36,776 nt of DNA from Natronospira sp. (GTDB lineage: Bacteria > Pseudomonadota > Gammaproteobacteria > Natronospirales > Natronospiraceae), in assembly GCA_003558125.1 (NCBI GenBank), contig PWMQ01000107.1, positions 1 to 36,776 on the forward strand. Direction: 5' to 3'. Positions within the stretch are counted from its first letter, which is position 1. Every line of letters begins with the position of its first letter. The notes beneath the pieces were generated by a model that was not told the DNA's origin, did no database searches, and saw nothing but the letters and a program-made list of their open reading frames with translations. This document shows, in pieces, positions 30,112 to 36,776 of this stretch. The position numbers were made by a program, and so were the translations under genes.

Positions 30112-31779
30112 ATGAAGCACCATCTTCTCACCGGCATCGTAGTACTTGTCTTCCTGGCACCGCCCGGCATGGTCCTGGCCGACTGCCCCAGTGACGGCCT
30201 CACCGACATTCATCAACTCAAGACCGACGGCCGCCTGGAGGGCCAGCGGGTGCTCGCCCGGGGCGTGGTCACCGCGAATTACCTGGGTGAAGACCGGCTC
30301 AACGGCTTCTACCTGCAGAGCTTGACGAACAGCGAGGCACCCGCTGCGGGCATCTTTGTTTACGCCCCGGGCCTGGATGCCGACGAGAGCATTATAGAGT
30401 CGGGCCGGGAAGTGGTTGTGGCCGGCCGTGCCGGAGAGTTTCGTGGCCAGCGCCAGATCAGCCGGGTGAGCCAGTTGATGCAGTGCGGTCATCCCGGCCT
30501 GCCCGAGCCCTACACTCTCAATCTGCCCGAAACCGAGCGTGAGCGCTGGCAAGCACTGGAAGGCCGGCTGGTTGAAATCGAGCAGCCACTCACGGTGATC
30601 GACAATCATGATCTGGCCCGTTATGGCAGCCTGGGCCTGGCCGTCGACGGACGCCTGTTCCGACCCAGTAATTTCACTGGCGAGGAAGCCGAGCAACACG
30701 AGGCAGACCGCAATGCGGCTCGGCGCATCATTCTTGATGATGCCCACTATCGCCGTGACCCCCAACCCATCCCCTACCTGGATGAAAACGGTACCCGGCG
30801 AGTGGGCGACCGACTGCCGGGTCTGACCGGCGTCCTCACACACGCCTTCGGCAACTGGCGAATCCATCCCCTGGACCCGGTCGAGCTGGCATTCGAGGCC
30901 AGCAACCCGCGACCAAGCCTGCCCTCGCGTGGGGCAGGTCCAAGGATCGCTGCCTTCAATGTGGAGAACTACTTTCTCACCCTCGGCGAGCGCGGTGCCG
31001 ACACCTCCTCGGCGCTGGACGCCCAACAATCAGCCCTAACCGCGGTCGCCGAGGGCCTGGATGCCGACCTCCTGGGTCTGATCGAGCTGGAGAATCAGCC
31101 CAAGGTAGTGGACGACCTGGCGATACGCCTGGCCGGTGCCGGGCCGGCCTATACCCATTTCAATATTGATCAACCGGTCGGCACCGATGCCATTCGCACG
31201 GCCCTACTGTGGCGGGAGGATACCGTCACACTGAAGGCTGGCCCCTTCATTGACAAGCGCCGGGTTCATCATCGCCCGATCATTGCCGGCCATTTCCGAT
31301 TTGGTGAGGACGGGCCCGGGAAACTGGTGGCAGTCGTCCACTTCAAGGCCAAGACGGGCTGCCCTGAGGAAGGGGATATCGACCGAGGCCAGGGCTGCTG
31401 GAACCAGCGGCGCACCCGCCAGGCCGAGGCACTGGCCGAGTTTCTCGCGAAGAAGCAGGAACAGACCGGCACCGAGCGGGTACTGATCATGGGCGATATC
31501 AACAGCTACGGTGGCGAGGATCCGGTCATGGCATTGGTCGAGGCCGGTTATAGGGACATGGTTGCCAAACGACTCGAGCCCGAACAGCGCTACAGCTATG
31601 TCTTTCACGGCGAGTCCGGCTATCTGGATACCGCCATTACCTCTCCGGCGTTGGCAGAAGACATCGAAGCCGTCCGCTTCTGGCACATCAACGCCGATGA
31701 ACCCCGTTTCCTGCAGTTCCAACAACCCGGCCCCTGGCGGAGTTCCGATCATGATCCGGTCGTCATTGATTTTAGGTGA
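30112..31779 (+). CDS. ExeM/NucH-family secreted endonuclease
   Basis: 555 residues. A signal peptide (HHLLTGIVVLVFLAPPGMVLA) is followed by an OB-fold region of the YhcR type (VLARGVVTANYLGEDRLNGF, ~35-125). A C-terminal endonuclease/exonuclease/phosphatase domain (~300-555) has IAAFNVENYF, LIELEN (catalytic Glu), HFKAKTG, MGDINSY and SSDHDPVV. The metal-binding and catalytic residues are present. The family digests extracellular DNA for nutrients or biofilm turnover. ATG 30112 is chosen over 30076 since GGGGAA lies about eight bases before it and the signal peptide then starts correctly. Confidence 0.9.
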   Translation: MKHHLLTGIVVLVFLAPPGMVLADCPSDGLTDIHQLKTDGRLEGQRVLARGVVTANYLGEDRLNGFYLQSLTNSEAPAAGIFVYAPGLDADESIIESGREVVVAGRAGEFRGQRQISRVSQLMQCGHPGLPEPYTLNLPETERERWQALEGRLVEIEQPLTVIDNHDLARYGSLGLAVDGRLFRPSNFTGEEAEQHEADRNAARRIILDDAHYRRDPQPIPYLDENGTRRVGDRLPGLTGVLTHAFGNWRIHPLDPVELAFEASNPRPSLPSRGAGPRIAAFNVENYFLTLGERGADTSSALDAQQSALTAVAEGLDADLLGLIELENQPKVVDDLAIRLAGAGPAYTHFNIDQPVGTDAIRTALLWREDTVTLKAGPFIDKRRVHHRPIIAGHFRFGEDGPGKLVAVVHFKAKTGCPEEGDIDRGQGCWNQRRTRQAEALAEFLAKKQEQTGTERVLIMGDINSYGGEDPVMALVEAGYRDMVAKRLEPEQRYSYVFHGESGYLDTAITSPALAEDIEAVRFWHINADEPRFLQFQQPGPWRSSDHDPVVIDFR

Positions 31780-31820
31780 GGTGGCAAGGGGCAAGAAGTT
31801 AAGGGCGAGGGGCGAGGGGA
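31779..31820. repeat. Heptad repeat locus C
   Basis: Six tandem 7-mers of consensus RAGGGGC (some diverged, for example AAGAAGT), beginning at the final A of the nuclease TGA stop. It ends 25 bases before the convergent ArsA-type gene's stop. No inverted partner is visible. Confidence 0.6.
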
Positions 31821-31844
31821 ATTGGGCAGACCTTGTCCTGTTTC

Positions 31845-32753
31845 TCATAACCAGTCCATAACGTCTGCCAACTGCCTGGCAAAGTCACCCAGGCTAGTCA
31901 GGCCGAGGGGGGGCGGGGTGGCGTTCGGGAGGGGGTGGATGGTTTGCCCGGGGAAGTGGTGCTGGAGGCGTTGGCGCAGGCTGTCGGCGTCATCCTGGCT
32001 GCGGTTGATGAGCAGATAGGGAATGCTGACGGCGGCCTGCTCCAGGGTCTGACGGGCACGTTCGGCCTCCAGCAAACTGAGGCGATCGTCGTTGGCAACC
32101 AGCAGGAAGGCGGTGGTGGCCGGTTTCTGGAGCCTGTCACGGGTGCGTTCGAACAGGGCCCGGCGGGCCTGCAATACCTCGCGTGCCTTCTGCCAGCGCT
32201 CCTCCTCGGGCCCACCCTGCCCTTCACCCTGACGCGCCAGCAGGGCCTCGGTCCAGGCACCCATGGCCTGGGGCAGGGTGAGCAGGTGCAGGGTATGACC
32301 GGTGGGCGCGGTATCGACGATGATGTGATCCCATTGCCCGATCTCATCAAGACAGCGGCAGAGGGCCTCGAACAGGGCCGACTCCATCACCCCGGGGTGC
32401 TGGCCGGCGAACATGACCTGGCGCTCGGCTTCCTGCAGAAACTCGGGCTGGGCGAAGCGTCGGATATTGTCCCGAACGGTATCGAGATAAGCCGCCCGGG
32501 CCGCTTCCGGATCAATCTCACGGGCAAACAAACCACCCTGTACCCGCCGGGGCGCATCCCCCAGCGGCTGCTCCAGCAAATCCGCCAGGGAATGGGCCGG
32601 ATCCGTCGACACCAGCAACACCCGCTTTCCCCGCTCGGCCAGCGCCAGGCCCAAAGCCGCCGACAAGGTTGTCTTGCCCACGCCACCTTTGCCGCCGAGG
32701 AGGACGATGGGAGGCAGGGAGATGGCTTGCGGTGTATCGGGTCGGAAGATCAA
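31845..32753 (-). CDS. ArsA/Get3-type P-loop ATPase
   Basis: 302 residues. Deviant Walker A GGKGGVGKTT (20-29), STDPAHSLADLL (switch-like) and DTAPTGHTL (147-155) identify the ArsA/Get3 family of dimeric ATPases. No arsenite-binding cysteine cluster or arsB/arsD neighbour is visible, so a role in arsenite export is doubtful. It sits downstream of cstA and the small CC-ending protein on the same strand. The start is TTG 32753, with AAGGAG eight bases upstream. That AAGGAG lies in a small palindrome (CTCCTTAGGAG) which could hide it in RNA. Heptad locus D ends just upstream. Confidence 0.85.
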   Translation of the reverse strand: MIFRPDTPQAISLPPIVLLGGKGGVGKTTLSAALGLALAERGKRVLLVSTDPAHSLADLLEQPLGDAPRRVQGGLFAREIDPEAARAAYLDTVRDNIRRFAQPEFLQEAERQVMFAGQHPGVMESALFEALCRCLDEIGQWDHIIVDTAPTGHTLHLLTLPQAMGAWTEALLARQGEGQGGPEEERWQKAREVLQARRALFERTRDRLQKPATTAFLLVANDDRLSLLEAERARQTLEQAAVSIPYLLINRSQDDADSLRQRLQHHFPGQTIHPLPNATPPPLGLTSLGDFARQLADVMDWL

Positions 32754-32774
32754 TGGGAGTGCTCCTTAGGAGAA

Positions 32775-32947
32775 AGCAGCGAGCTACGAGCGGCGAGCGG
32801 CGAGCTGGGCGTGCCAACGATATCGCCCTGCCCCTCCGGAAAGGTTGTACCGGCCAAGGGCCCGCGGAAAGCTCGGGTTCTGCAGAAAACAGTTGGCCAT
32901 CGATCTTGCACGGCCAGCTCGCTGCTCGTAGCTCGTAGCTCGCTGCT
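32775..32947. repeat. Heptad repeat locus D with inverted partner
   Basis: Five 7-mers of consensus AGCNRCG at 32775-32809 face five inverted 7-mers at 32913-32947 (AGCAGCG, AGCTACG, AGCTACG, AGCAGCG, AGCTGGC on the minus strand). The minus-strand array begins with the A of the small gene's TGA stop. The ~100-base core has partial further complementarity next to the arms (GTGCCAACGAT and ATCGATCTTGCAC). The transcript would fold into a long hairpin between two genes of the same operon, ending just before the ArsA-type gene's ribosome site. No gene lies in this ~190-base gap. Confidence 0.7.
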
Positions 32948-33210
32948 CAACAACACCCAATCCCCCCCGGCGGTGCGTGCTCCATGCCCATGCGCCGGTG
33001 CCAGGCGTGGTAGTCCTCGATCACGAAGGGCATGAGTTCCAGGCAATACCAGGCGGCCGGGTTGGGCAGGCCCAGGCTTTCGGACATGAGCAGCAGACGC
33101 AGAAAGTCCTCGCGTCGGCGTTGTTCCAGGGCCACGGCCCGACGCATGGGGAGTTCGTAGAAGTCCCGGTAGGCCCGGGCCAGTTGGCGCAGGCGATCAC
33201 TCAGGGACAT
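32947..33210 (-). CDS. Small 'cory-CC-star' type protein (87 aa)
   Basis: 87 residues, basic N-terminal half with helical arginine-rich segments (RLRQLARAYRDFYELPMRRA), and a terminal Cys-Cys directly before the stop (GGIGCC). The CC end, the size and its place beside cstA and an ArsA-like ATPase fit a small family I recall as cory-CC-star; its function is not known to me. The two cysteines might bind metal. The ATG lies inside the last codons of cstA (14-base overlap), so it is translationally coupled. Confidence 0.75.
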   Translation of the reverse strand: MSLSDRLRQLARAYRDFYELPMRRAVALEQRRREDFLRLLLMSESLGLPNPAAWYCLELMPFVIEDYHAWHRRMGMEHAPPGGIGCC

Positions 33211-34882
33211 CGGATCTGGTCTTTTGCAGTCGCCGGGCCGCCAGGGCCCCTTCCAGGATCAGCCAGATGTTGAGGGCGAAAATCAGCCCGCCAATCACCA
33301 ACAGCAACCAATTGCCGTCGGACAGATAGCGGGACAGATTCACCAACATCGCCCAGGTGGTCATGCTGGCGACGAACAGAAAGGGTATGGCGGTAAAGAT
33401 CACCGCTCGGCCCAGGCGTGCCAGGATCAGGCTCAGGACAAGGAGGGACAGGCCGGCGGTGAGCTGATTGGTGGTCCCGAACAGGGGCCAGAGCACCATC
33501 CCGCCAGCACCGGGATTATCCGGGTCGGCGCCGAAGGCGAGCCCGGCGCAGGCCAGGAAGGTGATCAGGGTGGCCAGGTTGACGTTGCTCAAAGCCGGCA
33601 GTCGATACTGGCGACCGATCTCGGCCAGGATGAAGCGCTGCAGGCGCATGCTGGTGTCCAGGGTGGTGGCGGCGAAGGCCACCACCATGATGGCGATCAT
33701 GGTGGTGCCGATCACCGCCGGGATGCCCAGATTGCCAAGCAGATTGCCTCCGCCGGTGACGAAGGCGGCAATGCCCCCGGCGCTGGCCGCCGCCCAGGAA
33801 TCGTAATGGCCCTGCCACTCGGCCAGACCGGCAAAGCCGGCGGAGACCGCCAGCAGGGCGGCCAGTGCCAGCAGGCCCTCGCCGGTGGCCCCAAGGTAGC
33901 CGACGAAGCGGGCATCGGTCTCCTTGTTCAGCTGCCGGGCACTGGTGCCGGAGCTGACCAGGCCGTGGAAACCGGAAATGGCGCCGCAGGCGATGGTGAC
34001 AAACAGCAGGGGAATGATGGACGGGGTATCGGCCGGCAGATCCTGGTTGATGAAGGGCGCGGCGAACTCGGGCCGGCCCACGAACAGGCTTAGATAGATG
34101 ACGAACAGCCCCAGGAACAGCAGGTGGGCATTGATGAAATCCCGCGGCTGCAACAGCAACCAGACCGGCAGACGCGAGGCCAGTGCCCCGTAGCCCAGCA
34201 TGATCAGTACCCACCAGGCGATGTCCGGCACCCCACCCGGCTCCTCCGGTAGACTCAGGGGCACTTGCGCGCCCACGAAGACCAGACCGATCATCAGCGC
34301 CAGGCCGATGAGACAGGGCAGGAGCAGCGGCATGCGGCTACGGTAGGCCAGAAAGCCGATGACCATGGCAATGGGCAGCTGGAACCAGTAGGGCAGAACC
34401 GCTTCCGGGAAATTGACGAAGAGCGTGCCGATGGAAACGGCGAAGACCGCGTTCACCATCAACAGCAGGAAAAAGATGATCAAGAGAAAGAGGCTGCGGG
34501 CTCGTGGCCCCAGGACTTCGGCGGCGATACTGCCGATGGAACGGGCCCGGTGGCGCACCGAGGCCCAGAGGGTGCCGAAGTCATGCATGCCGGCAATCAG
34601 TACCGTGCCGAGCACGATCCAGGCCAGGGCTGGGCCCCAGCCCCAGATCACGGCGATGGCCGGGCCGATGATGGGGGCGGCCCCCGCCACCGAGGTGAAA
34701 TGATGCCCCCAGAGGACGAAGCGGTTGGTGGGCACGAAATCCAGGCCGTCATTGTATTCATGGGCGGGTGTCCGGAAATCGGCTTCCAGCCGGAACAGGC
34801 GCTCGGCAATGAAACGGGAATAGAACCGCCAGCCGAGAAAAAAGCACAGAAATCCACCCAGGGCCACCAGCACTGGCCACAT
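33197..34882 (-). CDS. cstA: CstA-family carbon starvation transporter
   Basis: 561 residues with about 15 membrane helices. Family motifs include YNDGLDFVPTNRFVLWGHHF, SVAGAAPIIGPAIAVIWGW, GMHDFGTLWASVRHRARS, FHGLVSSGTSARQLNKE and LFGTTNQLTAGLSLL. CstA proteins take up pyruvate or peptides under carbon limitation. It is of the shorter CstA class. I chose ATG 34882, with GAGAGG six bases upstream, over TTG 34888. It lies 10 bases after the acyl-CoA dehydrogenase stop and overlaps the next small gene, so it is the centre of a four-gene unit. Confidence 0.92.
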   Translation of the reverse strand: MWPVLVALGGFLCFFLGWRFYSRFIAERLFRLEADFRTPAHEYNDGLDFVPTNRFVLWGHHFTSVAGAAPIIGPAIAVIWGWGPALAWIVLGTVLIAGMHDFGTLWASVRHRARSIGSIAAEVLGPRARSLFLLIIFFLLLMVNAVFAVSIGTLFVNFPEAVLPYWFQLPIAMVIGFLAYRSRMPLLLPCLIGLALMIGLVFVGAQVPLSLPEEPGGVPDIAWWVLIMLGYGALASRLPVWLLLQPRDFINAHLLFLGLFVIYLSLFVGRPEFAAPFINQDLPADTPSIIPLLFVTIACGAISGFHGLVSSGTSARQLNKETDARFVGYLGATGEGLLALAALLAVSAGFAGLAEWQGHYDSWAAASAGGIAAFVTGGGNLLGNLGIPAVIGTTMIAIMVVAFAATTLDTSMRLQRFILAEIGRQYRLPALSNVNLATLITFLACAGLAFGADPDNPGAGGMVLWPLFGTTNQLTAGLSLLVLSLILARLGRAVIFTAIPFLFVASMTTWAMLVNLSRYLSDGNWLLLVIGGLIFALNIWLILEGALAARRLQKTRSDVPE

Positions 34883-34892
34883 AGTCAACCTC

Positions 34893-36560
34893 TCAAAGTG
34901 AAAGAATCCGCTCGGCCTCGTCGGCTGGGTAGCCGGCCGGGCCCCGCATTACATGTTGCCGTATCCAACGCCCGGCAATGGCCTCTCGGCGTGATCGGGC
35001 AGGCCCCTCGTCTCCCGCCCGAGCCTGCTCGGCAAGCAGGATGCCGGCCACCAGCCTGGCGATCCGGTAGGCAAGCTGGCGGGCATTGGCCTGCAGCCGG
35101 GCTTCGCCTTCGGCCAGTAAGGCCTGTGGCCAGCGGGCAAGTGCTTCCAGCTCATCGGCCAGGGCATTCAGGGATTCGTCTCCGGCCCCCAGGGCACTCA
35201 GGCGCGCCTGCCAGAAGCCCGTGAAAGTCTGCCAGGCCTCACCGTCCCCCATGGCCCGAAGCAGATCCAGGCTGAGCACATTGGTGGTGCCCTCCCAGAT
35301 GGACAGAACCTGGGCGTCACGCAGCAGGGAAGGCAGGCCGGTGTCTTCCACATAGCCGGCCCCGCCGAAAGCCTCCAGCACCTCGCTGCAGGCGGCCACC
35401 GCCTGCTTGCCGGTATAGAGCTTCACCACCGGCGTCAGCAGGCGTAACACCGCGGCCTCGTCCTCGCTGATTGCTCCGCATTCATCACGGCCCAGCAGCC
35501 GGGCCGCCTCGAACACCAGTTGAAAGGCGGCCTGATGTTCAACGGTCAAATCCGCCAGGGTTTCCCGGTGCAGAGGCTGGTCGATCAGGGCACGGCCGAA
35601 GGCCTGGCGCTTGCGGGCATAGTCGGTGGCCAGCATCAGTCCTCGGCCAATATAGCCGGCCGCGCAGCAGGCATTGTAGAGACGGGTGATATTGAGAATA
35701 CTGCTGATCGTGGCCACGCCCCGGCCCCGCTCACCCACCATGCGGGCCGGGGTACCCGCCAGGGTCAGCTCGGCAGTGGGCAGGGCCCGGGTACCGAGCT
35801 TGTCCTTGAGCCGATTGACCTGGATGTTGCGCAGCGCCCCGTCGGCGTCTCGCAGCTCGACAAAAAACAGGCTCAGCTTTTCGTCTTCCCCCCCCCGCTC
35901 TTTGACCCGGGCGAGCGTCATGGCCACCTGGGAGGTGGTGGCGGAAGTGAACCACTTTACCCCGTGAAGGCGGTAGCCCTGCTCCTCCGGCAGGGCCACG
36001 GTTTCCGAGCGTGAGACATCCGAGCCCCCACTGCGCTCGGTCATCCACTGCCCTGCCGTCCAGAAGGACTCAGGCTCGCAACTCAACAGACGGGGCAGGA
36101 CCCGCTCACGCAGATCCCCATCACCATAGAGCTCGATCACCCGCGCGGCCCCATCGGTCATGGCCATGGGGCAGGAGGCGATGGCGGAGCTGGGGTGGTA
36201 AAGATAAAGCCGCAGGAATTGATGAACCCGGGACCAGGCACCGTCAGCCCGCTCAAAGGCGGTTGCCACCCCCCCCTCCTCGGCGGCAATCGCTTCCAAT
36301 TGCCGCCAGGCCTCGCTGACGCGAATCCGGTCGATGCGCCGCCCCCAGGGGTCATAAGGGACATGCTCGGGGGGATCGCGTTCGGCCTCCGCCGCCAGTG
36401 TGGGCATCTCATCGCGAGCCCGACGCCATAACTGTCGCAGGCCCGGTTCCCAGCGACTCTTACAGTCCACGGGCAAACGAAGCTGGAGATAATCTGCCAG
36501 GGCCCTGTCCGCCAGCAAGTCGCCGTCAAGGACCGGACCTTGCTGAAAGAAACTGCTCAT
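34893..36560 (-). CDS. AidB-like acyl-CoA dehydrogenase family protein
   Basis: 555 residues, longer than classical acyl-CoA dehydrogenases (~390) and like AidB-type members. Flavin and substrate segments are present: QWMTERSGGSDVSRSET, GVKWFTSATTSQVAMTLAR, GRGVATISSILNITRLYNA, RQAFGRALIDQPLHRETLADL, LEAFGGAGYVEDTGLP and LSIWEGTTNVLSLDLL. The Glu in IWEG is at the usual catalytic position. It probably oxidises an acyl-CoA; AidB itself binds DNA, and I cannot tell whether this one does. First gene of the minus-strand unit leading into cstA. No upstream promoter could be assigned with confidence. Confidence 0.88.
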   Translation of the reverse strand: MSSFFQQGPVLDGDLLADRALADYLQLRLPVDCKSRWEPGLRQLWRRARDEMPTLAAEAERDPPEHVPYDPWGRRIDRIRVSEAWRQLEAIAAEEGGVATAFERADGAWSRVHQFLRLYLYHPSSAIASCPMAMTDGAARVIELYGDGDLRERVLPRLLSCEPESFWTAGQWMTERSGGSDVSRSETVALPEEQGYRLHGVKWFTSATTSQVAMTLARVKERGGEDEKLSLFFVELRDADGALRNIQVNRLKDKLGTRALPTAELTLAGTPARMVGERGRGVATISSILNITRLYNACCAAGYIGRGLMLATDYARKRQAFGRALIDQPLHRETLADLTVEHQAAFQLVFEAARLLGRDECGAISEDEAAVLRLLTPVVKLYTGKQAVAACSEVLEAFGGAGYVEDTGLPSLLRDAQVLSIWEGTTNVLSLDLLRAMGDGEAWQTFTGFWQARLSALGAGDESLNALADELEALARWPQALLAEGEARLQANARQLAYRIARLVAGILLAEQARAGDEGPARSRREAIAGRWIRQHVMRGPAGYPADEAERILSL

Positions 36561-36680
36561 GCGCCTCTCCTGCCATCAAGCAATCCACCGTGACCACATT
36601 GCCCCACTCGGCGCAGCAACTCAATTCCATCAAAAAGATATCAGGGGCTTTACTGCCTTACTCCCACTGAAAACGAACAA

Positions 36681-36706
36681 GCCCTGCCAAGTCGCCTCGG
36701 CAGGGC
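36681..36706 (-). terminator. Terminator for a minus-strand gene beyond the right end
   Basis: Perfect stem GCCCTGCC/GGCAGGGC (36681-36688, 36699-36706) with a ten-base loop. On the minus strand it is followed by a T-rich tail (complement of 36680-36670). The plus strand lacks a T tract. Confidence 0.65.
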
Positions 36707-36761
36707 CTGTTCCCCTTCGATCTATAGCAGAGACGTGGGACTAGAGCCCCCAGCAATCGTC

Positions 36762-36776
36762 ACGCTCTTCCGATCC
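36762..36776 (+). other. Sequencing-adapter remnant at the contig end
   Basis: ACGCTCTTCCGATC (36762-36775) equals 14 bases of the common Illumina adapter end (GACGCTCTTCCGATCT). It is the very last sequence of the window and should not be interpreted biologically. Confidence 0.8.

Noticed and set aside
30001-31029. N-terminal extension of the 5'-nucleotidase frame
   Set aside because: Runs antisense to the secreted nuclease; a good ribosome site and family homology begin at 30000.
32775-32947. CRISPR array
   Set aside because: Repeats are 7-bp tandem units without spacers and no cas genes are present.

Overview
The window looks like chromosomal DNA of a GC-rich, Gram-negative gammaproteobacterium with a respiratory, possibly salt- or alkali-adapted lifestyle. 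Support for this (inference, no search run): an Escherichia-like RecQ, textbook FNR boxes, an outer-membrane MtrB/PioB porin with a decaheme cytochrome, lipobox and signal-peptide exported enzymes, and many acidic exported proteins. I cannot name the genus. The right end carries a piece of Illumina adapter, so the window reaches a contig end.

Layout. Positions 1-3500 are accessory: the 3' half of a tRNA-Pro(CGG) gene (a probable integration-site copy) with its terminator, then two tail-to-tail Fic proteins. The first is fused to an AbiEi-type DNA-binding domain; the second has a phased TCGACA repeat cluster in front of it. 3585-10906 carries exported and membrane enzymes (S9 peptidase lipoprotein, amidase-signature enzyme, two small minus-strand genes, PQQ-type sugar dehydrogenase, VTT membrane protein, DUF547 protein). 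10985-14584 is a minus-strand recQ-nfeD-qmcA cluster. 14880-20544 has a PAS/GAF/GGDEF/EAL cyclic-di-GMP protein and a P-type cation ATPase.

The most interesting region is 20541-25630. A ferric-reductase/NOX-type membrane flavocytochrome overlaps a periplasm-facing cytochrome b5 gene on the plus strand. Converging on them is a minus-strand operon for a decaheme MtrA/PioA-type cytochrome and its MtrB/PioB barrel. Both operons have a perfect FNR box (TTGAT-N4-ATCAA), each centred exactly 31 bp from the centre of a -10-like hexamer. I infer one anaerobically induced electron conduit: NAD(P)H, FAD, two transmembrane hemes b, cytochrome b5, ten hemes c, cell exterior. It has no CymA-type quinol dehydrogenase and no outer-surface MtrC in view.

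25657-36560 holds a beta-CASP metallo-beta-lactamase, a DUF442-like protein, a two-domain DUF2064/glycosyltransferase fusion, a cytosolic-type 5'-nucleotidase, an ExeM/NucH-type secreted nuclease, and a minus-strand cluster acyl-CoA dehydrogenase - cstA - small CC-ending protein - ArsA-type ATPase.

A second unexplained signal is a set of heptanucleotide-repeat arrays (five or six units of 7 bp) at the 3' ends of genes. There are four loci, each with its own heptad sequence, and each overlaps or starts at a stop codon. Two have an inverted partner array enclosing a core, so the transcript could fold into a long hairpin.
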